Positions 1-6,357 of a DNA stretch of 10,431 nt are shown here, one piece after another (position 1 is the stretch's first letter; each line of letters begins with the position of its first letter). Where the stretch lies: the NCBI GenBank assembly GCA_030649435.1, contig JAUSKE010000064.1, forward strand, positions 1 through 10,431, read 5' to 3'. This stretch comes from Deltaproteobacteria bacterium (lineage in GTDB: Bacteria > UBA10199 > JACPAL01 > JACOUP01). Position numbers and translations under genes: made by a program. The notes below the pieces were generated by a model. The model had not been told where the DNA came from and did not search any database. It was given only the letters and a program-made list of their open reading frames with translations.

Positions 1-1
1 T

Positions 2-94
2 GCCTGGCGCCTCACCTTTACCCATCCCACCAGTGGCCAAAAAGTCTCCTTTGAAGCCCCAATCCCCTCGGACCTGCAAAAAAATCGCACTTGA
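2..94 (+). CDS. RluA/RluD-family 23S rRNA pseudouridine synthase, C-terminal end (5' partial)
   Basis: Only the last 30 codons are present; the gene begins before the window. Frame 2 reads AWRLTFTHPTSGQKVSFEAP followed by IPSDLQKNRT and a TGA stop at 92-94. The pattern 'HAWRL-F-HP-tG--v-FeAPlP-Dl' is the usual C-terminal end of RluA/RluC/RluD-type enzymes, which convert specific uridines of large-subunit rRNA to pseudouridine. The catalytic Asp motif (HRLD) lies outside the window, so activity and target site cannot be judged. The next gene starts about 20 bases downstream, so the two are probably co-transcribed. The family call rests on a short but characteristic stretch; the exact subfamily is not assigned. 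Confidence 0.72.
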   Translation, partial: AWRLTFTHPTSGQKVSFEAPIPSDLQKNRT

Positions 95-114
95 ACCTCC
101 CCCTAAAATAGGCG

Positions 115-702
115 ATGGGTCAAACTATGCCGCCACACCAAATCGTCCTCGATCTCGAAACCCAGAAAACCTTTGATGAGGTCGGGGGGCGCAGCAATTT
201 TCATCTTTTGGGCGTCACTGTCGTCGGCACCTATTTTTACGAAACGAACGAATACAAAATCTTCGAAGAAAAAGAGATCCCTTCCCTCGAAAACGAACTC
301 GTCCGTTGTTCGCGCCTGATCGGTTTCAACATCCGCCGCTTTGACCTGCCGGTCCTCGCCCCTTATTTGAAGACAGATTCTACCAAAATCCCAATCCTGG
401 ATATTATGGATGAGCTGGAAAAAATCCTTGGCCACCGGGTCAGCCTTGAATCGGTGGCTCAGGCCACCCTCGGCGTCGGCAAGAGCGGCAAAGGGTTGGA
501 CGCCATCGCCTATTACCGAAGTGGTGAGATGGAGAAACTCAAAAAATATTGCCTGGATGATGTTCGGCTAACCCGCGAGATCTATGAATACGGCAAAAAG
601 AACGGCGAGGTCTTTTACCAATCCCGCGACGGTCAACACCGCCTGCCGGTGAAGATCCAATGGAAAGATCCCGAACCGCCCCAACAGGCGTCCCTTTTTT
701 AG
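115..702 (+). CDS. DEDDy-type ribonuclease H-like 3'-5' exonuclease domain protein
   Basis: This is a 195-residue single-domain protein of the RNase H-like (DnaQ/YprB-like) exonuclease fold. With the start at 115, the acidic motifs expected for two-metal catalysis are all visible: Exo I as DLET (D13, E15), Exo II as GFNIRRFD (D77), and Exo III as YCLDD (Y145-x3-D149), the DEDDy signature. D96 in 'ILDI' is a further conserved-looking acidic position. There is no signal peptide or membrane segment, so it should be cytoplasmic. A DNA or RNA 3'-5' exonuclease role is inferred from the family; the substrate is unknown. The start is uncertain: ATG 115 has only a weak AGG just upstream, while ATG 127 (MPPHQIVLDLET) would give a length closer to my expectation for this family. 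The gene follows an RluA-type gene closely and precedes a structured spacer. Confidence 0.8.
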   Translation: MGQTMPPHQIVLDLETQKTFDEVGGRSNFHLLGVTVVGTYFYETNEYKIFEEKEIPSLENELVRCSRLIGFNIRRFDLPVLAPYLKTDSTKIPILDIMDELEKILGHRVSLESVAQATLGVGKSGKGLDAIAYYRSGEMEKLKKYCLDDVRLTREIYEYGKKNGEVFYQSRDGQHRLPVKIQWKDPEPPQQASLF

Positions 703-768
703 GGGCTCGCGTCGCCCCCTCCACCGGCCAAGCCGGACGGAGCCTCCCCCTCTCAGGCCCGTTGGGCC
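701..768 (+). repeat. Cluster of short GC-rich inverted repeats after the exonuclease gene
   Basis: Three small stem-loops sit next to one another in C-rich sequence. The first is GGGGC (702-706) with GCCCC (714-718), overlapping the stop codon. The second is CCGGC (724-728), loop CAA, GCCGG (732-736). The third is GGCCC (756-760), loop GTT, GGGCC (764-768). The last is followed only by a weak pyrimidine stretch (CTGTTCCCTTTCT), so a factor-independent terminator is possible but not convincing. The block could be an intergenic repeat of the host genome; copies elsewhere cannot be checked here. Confidence 0.4.
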
Positions 769-812
769 CTGTTCCCTTTCTGACTTGACCCGTTGACCCC
801 GCCGGGAGGCTC
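740..812. repeat. Perfect 9-bp inverted repeat bracketing a hairpin, upstream of rimO
   Basis: GAGCCTCCC at 740-748 is exactly reverse-complementary to GGGAGGCTC at 804-812. The 55 bases between the arms contain the GGCCC/GGGCC hairpin (756-768) and a tandem repeat of TTGACCC (785-791 and 793-799). In RNA reading through from the upstream gene, the outer stem would enclose the inner hairpin and pair the purine-rich GGGAGG. The right arm also lies in the spacer of the proposed rimO promoter. The pairing is seen in the sequence; any regulatory role is inferred. Confidence 0.4.
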
Positions 813-821
813 TGATACGGT
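793..821 (+). promoter_or_regulatory. Candidate sigma-70-type promoter for rimO, possibly giving a leaderless mRNA
   Basis: A -35-like TTGACC (793-798) is followed after 17 bases by a -10-like TACGGT (816-821), preceded by TG at 813-814 as in an extended -10 element. The -10 match is weak (3 of 6). Transcription would begin near 828-830, essentially at the ATG at 830. There is no ribosome binding site at normal spacing; the nearest purine-rich stretch, GGGAGG (804-809), ends 20 bases upstream. A second TTGACC (785-790) lies just upstream. Confidence 0.35.
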
Positions 822-829
822 CTCGCCCC

Positions 830-2134
830 ATGTCGCAAAAGGTCTATCTTGAAACGCTCGGTTGTCCGAAGAATTTGGTCGATTCGGAGATTATGATCGG
901 CAGTTTTCTGACGAAGGGGTACACCGTCACGACCGACAAGACGGAAGCGGACGTGATCGTCGTCAACACCTGCGGTTTTCTGGAAGCCTCTTCAAAAGAA
1001 TCGATCGAAAGCGTCGTCTCCCTGGGCCAAACTAAAAAAGAAGGGGCGAAGCTGGTCGTCGCCGGTTGCCTTGTTCAGCGTTACGGAAAAGAGCTCTCCC
1101 CCGAACTGCCGGAGGCGGACCTTCTGATCGGCACCAACGACTATGCCGAGATCGCCAACCTCCTCTCGCAATCGTTGCCGGAGAGAGAATACCTCCACGA
1201 ACCGCTCTACATCCCAACGGCGGCAATGCCGCGCCTCCTGACCGACCGGGTCTCGACCTATGTTAAGATTGCCGAAGGCTGCAACCACACCTGCTCTTTC
1301 TGTATTATTCCCAAACTGAGGGGACGTCAGCGGAGTCGGTCGATTGCCGATATTCGACAAGAGGTCGAAAATCTCTTGGCCCAAGGGGTAAAAGAGATTT
1401 CGCTCATCGCGCAGGACACCACCGACTACGGCAACGACCTTCATAACGGCACAACGATCGAAAAATTGTTGAGGTCACTGGGAGAGATTCCGGGAGACCA
1501 CTGGATGCGGCTCCTCTACGCCTACCCACTCCGCTGGACGGATGAACTGATCGAAATTTTCAGAGACACCCCGACCATCTGCAAATACCTGGACATCCCG
1601 TTCCAACATATCAGCGACCGGCTTCTGCAATCGATGCACCGCGGCTCTAATTCCCGTTACATCTGGAGCATCATCGAGCGGCTCCGAAAAGAGATCCCCC
1701 AAATGACGATCCGATCGACCTTTATCGTCGGCTACCCGGGAGAAACAGAAAAAGATCATAAAGAACTTGAAAAATTCCTCCAGTCTGCGGAACTCGAACG
1801 GGTCGGCATCTTCACCTATTCACAGGAAGAAGGGACCGAGGCGGCGAGCCTTCCGGATCAACTTGCCAAACCGCTCAAAGAAGAACGACGGGCTTCGCTG
1901 ATGGAACTCCAGCAAAAAATTAGCCTGAAAAAGAATAAGGCCCTGATCGGTAAAAAAATGAAGGCGATCCGCGAAAAGAACCATGCGCGGCTTGAGAGTC
2001 AGGCGCCGGAGATTGATGGGATTGTGAAATTAACGGGTAAGGGCGCGATAAATCACGCCCCTACAAAAAATCCTTTTATGACTGTTAAAATCACCGATGC
2101 CGGACCGTATGATCTAACCGGCAACCTGGCATGA
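830..2134 (+). CDS. rimO: Ribosomal protein S12 methylthiotransferase RimO
   Basis: RimO is a radical SAM enzyme with two [4Fe-4S] clusters that adds a methylthio group to a conserved aspartate of ribosomal protein S12. The 434-residue length fits the family. The N-terminal UPF0004 domain carries its three cluster cysteines: C12 in LGCPKN, C48 in NTCGF and C80 in AGC. The radical SAM motif CNHTCSFC gives C151, C155 and C158, followed by LRGRQRSR. 'LGCPKNLVDSE' separates RimO from the tRNA enzyme MiaB. A C-terminal TRAM domain covers roughly residues 370-434; its PGD turn, as in E. coli RimO, is replaced by sequence encoded by a palindromic repeat (see 2037-2064). ATG 830 is chosen because the protein then begins as RimO proteins do, and no better in-frame start lies upstream. 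The stop codon overlaps the next start (ATGA). Confidence 0.95.
   Translation: MSQKVYLETLGCPKNLVDSEIMIGSFLTKGYTVTTDKTEADVIVVNTCGFLEASSKESIESVVSLGQTKKEGAKLVVAGCLVQRYGKELSPELPEADLLIGTNDYAEIANLLSQSLPEREYLHEPLYIPTAAMPRLLTDRVSTYVKIAEGCNHTCSFCIIPKLRGRQRSRSIADIRQEVENLLAQGVKEISLIAQDTTDYGNDLHNGTTIEKLLRSLGEIPGDHWMRLLYAYPLRWTDELIEIFRDTPTICKYLDIPFQHISDRLLQSMHRGSNSRYIWSIIERLRKEIPQMTIRSTFIVGYPGETEKDHKELEKFLQSAELERVGIFTYSQEEGTEAASLPDQLAKPLKEERRASLMELQQKISLKKNKALIGKKMKAIREKNHARLESQAPEIDGIVKLTGKGAINHAPTKNPFMTVKITDAGPYDLTGNLA
2037..2064. repeat. Palindromic repeat element inside the rimO coding sequence
   Basis: Left arm GTAAGGGCGCGAT (2037-2049) and right arm ATCACGCCCCTAC (2052-2064) are reverse complements except at two positions, with a 2-base AA centre. 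The sequence resembles the short 'GTAGGGGCGTGAT...' palindromes that I recall as dispersed intergenic repeats in many bacterial genomes. Here it lies in frame within the TRAM domain of RimO and encodes about residues 403-412 (GKGAINHAPT). No second copy was seen in this window. Confidence 0.6.
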
Positions 2135-3069
2135 GCTCCGAAAAAGATAATATCGTCCTCTGGCACCCTTCGAAGAAAAAATTCTACGAGAACTTCTTTT
2201 TTGAACTCCACGACCCCGAAGGGCGGTTTAGCTTTCTGGGACGGTACACCCTGCAGAACCAAGGGGGAGAAACTAACGGTTCGGTCTGGGGCCTCTTCTT
2301 CGACCGTGTCCAGAAAAAACAGATCGTGCTCCACAATGACTTCGCCGCCGACAAGGTCGTCACCGAGGCCGATTTCTTTTTTCTCGATATCGGCGGCTCC
2401 GCCATTTACCACCATGGGGCGCGGGCACACCTGAAAGAGGCCGATCAGGAGATGGAGTGGGAATTCAGTTGGGAGCCGGAGGGGGAGAGCCTCCTCCTTT
2501 TGCCACCTCTCGCCTACAAACTCCCCTTTCCAAAGACCAAGATCCTCACCCCCAACCCTCGGCTCCGCCTAAGCGGCAGACTTCGTATCAATGGCGAGAC
2601 TTTTATTTTGCAAGATGCGGTGGGCCAACAGTCACACGCCTGGGGGGAAGAGATTCATCCCTCTTACCACTGGGGATTTGCCAATCAGTTCGAAGGGGCT
2701 GATGCGGTTTTCGAGATCGGAACAACCCCACTCCCCCGCCCAATCAGGGGACTCTCTTTCGTCAGCGCGATCGTCTTGCGTCTGGATCAAAAGACGTACC
2801 TTTTTAACGGACCGACCGACTGGTTTCGGAACAAAAATAGTATTAGCCCAACCCACTGGCACTTTGAGGCGAAAAATAAAAAGACTCTTCTTGTGGGGGA
2901 CCTGGAGGCCAAGCCAGAAGAGTTTGCCAAACTCCCGTTTGAGCAAAAAACCCTCCTCGCCCAGCTCCACCTTGAGCTTTTCACCAAGGAGGGGGACCGC
3001 TGGACTAAAAACCGGGAATTAGTTTCAAACAATGCCTCATTTGAGTACGATGCCAAGGCCTTTTGTTAG
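2131..3069 (+). CDS. Lipocalin-like protein resembling the CrtC/AttH/tocopherol cyclase group
   Basis: This is a 312-residue protein, rich in aromatic residues and in alternating beta-strand-like patterns, with no evident signal peptide or membrane helix. The most telling segment is GQQSHAWGEEIHPSYHWGFA (165-184), which recalls the 'G---H-WG----W-W' core of the CrtC (hydroxyneurosporene hydratase), AttH and tocopherol-cyclase-like lipocalin group. An N-terminal stretch (F33 to D70) and a second half ending in FEYDAKAFC fit a two-lobed beta fold. This assignment is by motif and overall look only; carotenoid or tocopherol chemistry is not supported by the neighbours, and binding or modification of a lipid-like ligand is an inference. 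The start ATG overlaps the rimO stop as ATGA, so translation is probably coupled to rimO. It ends at TAG 3067-3069, before an AT-rich spacer. Confidence 0.5.
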   Translation: MSSEKDNIVLWHPSKKKFYENFFFELHDPEGRFSFLGRYTLQNQGGETNGSVWGLFFDRVQKKQIVLHNDFAADKVVTEADFFFLDIGGSAIYHHGARAHLKEADQEMEWEFSWEPEGESLLLLPPLAYKLPFPKTKILTPNPRLRLSGRLRINGETFILQDAVGQQSHAWGEEIHPSYHWGFANQFEGADAVFEIGTTPLPRPIRGLSFVSAIVLRLDQKTYLFNGPTDWFRNKNSISPTHWHFEAKNKKTLLVGDLEAKPEEFAKLPFEQKTLLAQLHLELFTKEGDRWTKNRELVSNNASFEYDAKAFC

Positions 3070-3100
3070 AGCTTGCTAAATCGACTGAGATCTTCTATAG

Positions 3101-3129
3101 TTCATCGCGGTTATTCAACTAGCTAAAAT
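3101..3129 (+). promoter_or_regulatory. Candidate promoter for the rng-rplU-rpmA-obg gene string
   Basis: Within the AT-rich spacer 3070-3193, a weak -35 (TTCATC, 3101-3106) and a good -10 (TAAAAT, 3124-3129) are 17 bases apart. Transcription would start near 3136, leaving a leader of about 58 bases before the rng start. The spacer is the only long non-coding, AT-rich stretch ahead of the large gene string, which supports a promoter somewhere in it; the exact boxes are uncertain. Confidence 0.4.
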
Positions 3130-3136
3130 AATTCAG

Positions 3137-3166
3137 ACTTTTAAAATTATTTAAGGTTTTTAAAGT
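3137..3166. repeat. AT-rich imperfect inverted repeat in the rng leader
   Basis: ACTTTTAAAA (3137-3146) and TTTTTAAAGT (3157-3166) are reverse complements apart from one position, separated by 10 bases. TTTAA-type words recur through 3141-3170. This could be an operator-like site or a 5'-UTR target for an endoribonuclease that prefers AU-rich RNA. In such AT-rich sequence it may also arise by chance. Confidence 0.3.
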
Positions 3167-3193
3167 TTAAGAAATTATGAAAAGAGGTTTCGC

Positions 3194-4717
3194 ATGTCCA
3201 GTGAGTTGGTTATTAACGTCTCCCCCACGGAGACGCGGGTGGTGCGCCTTGAAAACGGCACCATCTCTGAACTCTACATAGAAAGAGCCCGCGAGGCGGG
3301 CTATGTCGGGAATATCTATAAAGGTAAGGTCGTCCGGGTCCTCCCCGGGATGCAGGCCGCCTTTGTTGAGATCGGCCTCGAACGAACCGCCTTCCTTTAC
3401 GTCACCGATATTGTTCCAGAGCTAACAAGCTTTGACGAGGTCGATTCTGGCGGCGACGATGCCACCGAAGAGGTCCCTGTTAAAGCTCAACCAGAGCGCC
3501 GCCCTCGAAGGCGGATCCCCCAGATTCAAGATCTCCTTAAGGAGGGGCAAGATGTCCTGGTCCAGATCGCGCGTGACCCGATCGGCACCAAAGGGGCGCG
3601 TCTAACCTGCCATATTTCGCTCCCCGGCCGGTTTATGGTCTTTATGCCGACGGTCAATCACCTCGGGATTTCCCGACGGATTGCCGACGACCGCGAACGT
3701 TCACGCCTCCGGAATTTTCTGGAAAAAGTCAAACCGAAAGAGGGAGGTTTGATCGTCCGAACGATGAGTGAAGGGGCGAGCTTCAAAGACTTGAAGCAGG
3801 ATGTCGATTACCTGGAAAAGATGTGGCAGGAAATTTGTGCCAAAAAAGATAAGTGCCCCTCCCCTTCCCTCGTTCACTCTGAATTGGGGATTGTTCTCAA
3901 AGCGATCCGGGATCTCTTTTCCGAAGATATCGATCGGGTGGTGATTGATAGTGCCTCAGAGGGAAAGAAAGTCCGCGACTTTATCGAAAGCTTCATGCCG
4001 CGGATGAAACAGGTGGTTGAGATCTATGACGCGACGGAACCGATCTTCGATGCCTTCGGGATCGAGATCGAAATTTCTCGCGCCTTGGGAAAGAAGGTCT
4101 GGCTCAAGTCTGGCGGTTATCTAATTATCGATCAGACTGAAGCGTTGACGGTCGTTGACGTCAATACCGGTAAATTTGTCGGCAAGAAAAATCTGGAGGA
4201 CACGATCCTTAAAACCAATCTGGAAGCGGCGAGAGAGATCGCCTACCAGCTTCGGATGCGGGACATCGGCGGTATCATCATCATCGACTTCATCGACATG
4301 GAACGTCACACGAATCGGGATAAAGTCTATCAAACCTTAAAAGAGGTGTTGAAACCGGACCGCGCCAAAACGACGATCACCAAGATCACCGAACTGGGGC
4401 TGGTCGAAATGACCCGCAAGAGGACCCGCGAAAGTCTCAGTCGTCTCTTGACCGAGACCTGCTTCTATTGTGAAGGACGGGGGTATCTGAAGAACAAACC
4501 GACGGTCTGTCACGAAATTTTCCGCGAACTAAAAAGGGGACTCCCGGACCTCAAAAAAAATCGTATCGTGGTGCAGGCTCATCCCTCCATCGCCACTTTG
4601 CTCACCGAAGAGGAGCATCCTGGAATTGAAGAATGGGAAAAGATCGCCGGCAAGAAGGTGGCCATCAAGGGAAAGGAAGATTACCACCTGGAACAATTCG
4701 ATATTTTTGAGGAATAA
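3194..4717 (+). CDS. rng: Ribonuclease G/E family endoribonuclease
   Basis: This enzyme cleaves single-stranded, AU-rich RNA and takes part in rRNA maturation and mRNA decay in the cytoplasm. At 507 residues it has the RNase G size and lacks the long C-terminal scaffold of RNase E. The N-terminal S1 domain (about 35-145) is interrupted by an acidic then basic segment (about 81-110: FDEVDSGGDDATEE, then ERRPRRR). The catalytic core contains the two metal-binding aspartates expected for the family, D322 in VVDVNTG and D365 in IIDFIDM. The zinc-link CxxC is present as C423-F-Y-C426. ATG 3194 is supported by AAGAGG at 3182-3187, six bases upstream. Gene order with rplU-rpmA-obg matches deltaproteobacterial genomes. 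The choice of rng over rne rests on length and neighbours. Confidence 0.93.
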   Translation: MSSELVINVSPTETRVVRLENGTISELYIERAREAGYVGNIYKGKVVRVLPGMQAAFVEIGLERTAFLYVTDIVPELTSFDEVDSGGDDATEEVPVKAQPERRPRRRIPQIQDLLKEGQDVLVQIARDPIGTKGARLTCHISLPGRFMVFMPTVNHLGISRRIADDRERSRLRNFLEKVKPKEGGLIVRTMSEGASFKDLKQDVDYLEKMWQEICAKKDKCPSPSLVHSELGIVLKAIRDLFSEDIDRVVIDSASEGKKVRDFIESFMPRMKQVVEIYDATEPIFDAFGIEIEISRALGKKVWLKSGGYLIIDQTEALTVVDVNTGKFVGKKNLEDTILKTNLEAAREIAYQLRMRDIGGIIIIDFIDMERHTNRDKVYQTLKEVLKPDRAKTTITKITELGLVEMTRKRTRESLSRLLTETCFYCEGRGYLKNKPTVCHEIFRELKRGLPDLKKNRIVVQAHPSIATLLTEEEHPGIEEWEKIAGKKVAIKGKEDYHLEQFDIFEE

Positions 4718-4725
4718 GGACCCTG

Positions 4726-4764
4726 TTGACAAGAGGGGGTAAAAGTGGTTGTTTCCGCCCTCTT
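4726..4764 (+). promoter_or_regulatory. rplU leader: -35-like box and hairpin next to the ribosome binding site
   Basis: The 58-base gap between rng and rplU holds a perfect TTGACA (4726-4731), but no good -10 follows at 16-18 bases (TTGTTT at 4749-4754). An overlapping inverted repeat, AAGAGGG (4731-4737) with CCCTCTT (4758-4764), ends one base before the AAGGAG ribosome binding site (4766-4771) of rplU. If transcribed from upstream, this hairpin could influence L21 translation or mark an RNA-processing site. No U-run follows it, so it does not look like a terminator. Both readings are tentative. Confidence 0.35.
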
Positions 4765-4775
4765 CAAGGAGATTT

Positions 4776-5087
4776 ATGTACGCTGTGATTCAAACAGGTG
4801 GGAAGCAATACCGGGTCGCCAAAGGGGACTCGATCCAGGTGGAGAAGCTCCTTTTAGAAGAAGGGGAGAAGGTCACCTTTGACCATGTGCTAATGGTCGG
4901 CTCTGAAAAAGAGACGGTGATCGGCAATCCCACTGTGGCCAAGGCCCATGTGTCTGGCGAGGTTGAGTTACAGGGTCGCGGCAAGAAGATCATTTCTTTT
5001 AAATTCAAACGGCGCAAAGGTTTTGCCAAAAAGATCGGCCACCGCCAACCTTTTACGACAGTGAAGATTACGGAGATTAAACTCTAA
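4776..5087 (+). CDS. rplU: 50S ribosomal protein L21
   Basis: L21 is a primary large-subunit protein that binds 23S rRNA. The product is 103 residues, the same length as E. coli L21. It begins with the diagnostic MYAVIQTGGKQYRV and contains the typical basic C-terminal region (KRRKGFAKKIGHRQPFTTVK). An in-frame ATG at 4749 would add nine residues, but ATG 4776 gives the conserved N terminus and has AAGGAG at 4766-4771, so it is the right start. rpmA follows one base after the stop, the usual L21-L27 pairing. Confidence 0.97.
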   Translation: MYAVIQTGGKQYRVAKGDSIQVEKLLLEEGEKVTFDHVLMVGSEKETVIGNPTVAKAHVSGEVELQGRGKKIISFKFKRRKGFAKKIGHRQPFTTVKITEIKL

Positions 5088-5088
5088 C

Positions 5089-5340
5089 ATGGCAACCAAA
5101 AAAGGCGGCGGTTCCACATCGAACGGCCGCGATAGTCAATCGAAGCGACGGGGCATTAAAGTTTTTGCGGGGACAACCATCCCTGCCGGATCGATCCTTG
5201 TCCGACAAAAGGGAACCCGTATTGTTGCCGGTTTGAACGTCGGTATCGGCCGTGACTTCACCCTCTTTGCCAAGGTGAGTGGCGTCGTTAAATATGACGC
5301 CAAGGGTGAAAAGCGCCGCGTCTCTGTGACTCCTGCCTAG
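5089..5340 (+). CDS. rpmA: 50S ribosomal protein L27
   Basis: L27 is a small large-subunit protein whose flexible N terminus reaches the peptidyl-transferase centre. The 83-residue product has the family signatures NGRDS (12-16), GSILVRQKGT and GRDFTLFA. It starts MATKKGGGSTSNGRDS, with Thr where E. coli L27 has His3, Ser where many have Arg before NGRDS, and Phe in place of His in GRDHTLFA. There is no N-terminal extension of the kind removed by Prp protease in Firmicutes. The ribosome binding site is weak (GGAG at 5072-5075, 13 bases upstream), so expression probably depends on coupling to rplU. Confidence 0.96.
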   Translation: MATKKGGGSTSNGRDSQSKRRGIKVFAGTTIPAGSILVRQKGTRIVAGLNVGIGRDFTLFAKVSGVVKYDAKGEKRRVSVTPA

Positions 5341-5343
5341 GTT

Positions 5344-6357
5344 GTGAAATTCATCGATGAAGCGAAGATTTCTCTAAAAGCCGGCGACGGTGGTAACGGT
5401 TGTGTTTCCTTCCGGCGCGAAAAATATGTCCCTCGCGGCGGCCCCAACGGGGGAAGCGGCGGCGAAGGGGCCAATATCTATTTTCAGGCCGACACCGGCC
5501 TCTTCACACTCCTCGATTTCAAATACAAACGCCGCTTCGTGGGTGAGCGCGGTGTCCATGGCCAAGGGAAAGACAAACATGGCCGCTCGGGAAAAGATCT
5601 GATCGTTCGCGTCCCGGTTGGGACCCTCGTGAAGGATGAAAAGGGAGAGCTGATCGCCGACCTTGCGGTGATTGGTGAAAAGGTCCTGATCGCCAAGGGG
5701 GGACATGGAGGACGGGGAAACGCCGTCTTTCTCTCCAACCGAAACCGTGCCCCACGCAAGGCAGAAAAAGGGGAGCTTGGTGAGGAAAAAGAAGTCCGTC
5801 TCGAATTAAAACTGTTGGCCGACGTTGGTCTGGTGGGACTTCCCAATGCGGGAAAATCAAGCCTCCTCGCCAGAATTTCTTCAGCCACCCCAAAAATTGC
5901 CGATTATCCTTTTACCACCAAGACGCCGGTCTTGGGGGTCGTCACATTGGAAAACTATAATCGATTTACCGTCGCCGACCTGCCAGGACTGATCGAAGGG
6001 GCCAGCGAGGGAGAAGGCTTAGGCTTTCGCTTCCTCCGCCATATCGAAAGGACTTCGCTCCTCGTCCATATGGTTGACCTCTCAGACACCTCAACGGAGC
6101 CTTTGGAAAAATTTCACCTGATTGAAAATGAACTCTCTCAATACGGCTCCGAACTCAGTAACAAAAAGAGGCTCGTCGCCCTGACAAAAATCGACTTGCC
6201 AGAGGCCAAAGCGGGACTCTATGATGCCGTCGCCGCCTTCAAGAAAGAGGGAATCCAGGCCTTTCCCCTCTCAACCAAGACTGGCGAAGGGGTGGAACAG
6301 CTTCTCGAAAAGTTACAGGAACTCCTCCATGGAAAGAAACGAACTCAAAAAGATTAA
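5344..6357 (+). CDS. obg: Obg family GTPase (ribosome assembly / stress GTPase)
   Basis: Obg is an essential GTPase that binds the 50S subunit late in assembly and responds to nutrient state. The 337-residue protein has the glycine-rich Obg fold at 1-158 (GDGGNG, RGGPNGGSGGEG, GGHGGRGN) and then the G domain. G1 is GLPNAGKSS (165-173), switch region ADYPFTT (187-192 region), G3 DLPG (212-215), G4 TKID (281-284) and G5 STKTGEG (310-316). The tail after the G domain is short and basic (GKKRTQKD), so there is no C-terminal OCT domain or acidic tail. The start is GTG at 5344, three bases after the rpmA stop, with only a weak AGG upstream; the product begins MKFIDEAKISLKAGDGG as expected. The symbol obgE is used for the same protein in E. 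coli. Confidence 0.96.
   Translation: MKFIDEAKISLKAGDGGNGCVSFRREKYVPRGGPNGGSGGEGANIYFQADTGLFTLLDFKYKRRFVGERGVHGQGKDKHGRSGKDLIVRVPVGTLVKDEKGELIADLAVIGEKVLIAKGGHGGRGNAVFLSNRNRAPRKAEKGELGEEKEVRLELKLLADVGLVGLPNAGKSSLLARISSATPKIADYPFTTKTPVLGVVTLENYNRFTVADLPGLIEGASEGEGLGFRFLRHIERTSLLVHMVDLSDTSTEPLEKFHLIENELSQYGSELSNKKRLVALTKIDLPEAKAGLYDAVAAFKKEGIQAFPLSTKTGEGVEQLLEKLQELLHGKKRTQKD

Noticed and set aside
91..109. TTGAAC and TAAAAT as a promoter for the exonuclease gene
   Set aside because: The two boxes are only about 7 bases apart, far too close for a sigma-70-type promoter.
695..720. Hairpin beside a T-run as a factor-independent terminator
   Set aside because: The T-run (695-700) precedes the stem on the + strand and there is no T-run after it; on the - strand the stem would be followed by A residues. 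Neither orientation makes a terminator.
3434..3523. Acidic/basic insertion in the S1 domain of RNase G as a novel domain
   Set aside because: As far as I recall, similar charged, low-complexity inserts at this place are common in deltaproteobacterial RNase G/E proteins.
4749..4775. Upstream in-frame ATG for rplU
   Set aside because: It would add nine residues not found in L21 and lies ahead of the real ribosome binding site; ATG 4776 gives the conserved MYAVIQTGGKQ start.
6221..6328. Longer ProB starting inside obg
   Set aside because: The extra 36 residues are an out-of-frame reading of the obg end and do not resemble ProB; ATG 6329 has a ribosome binding site and the expected N terminus.
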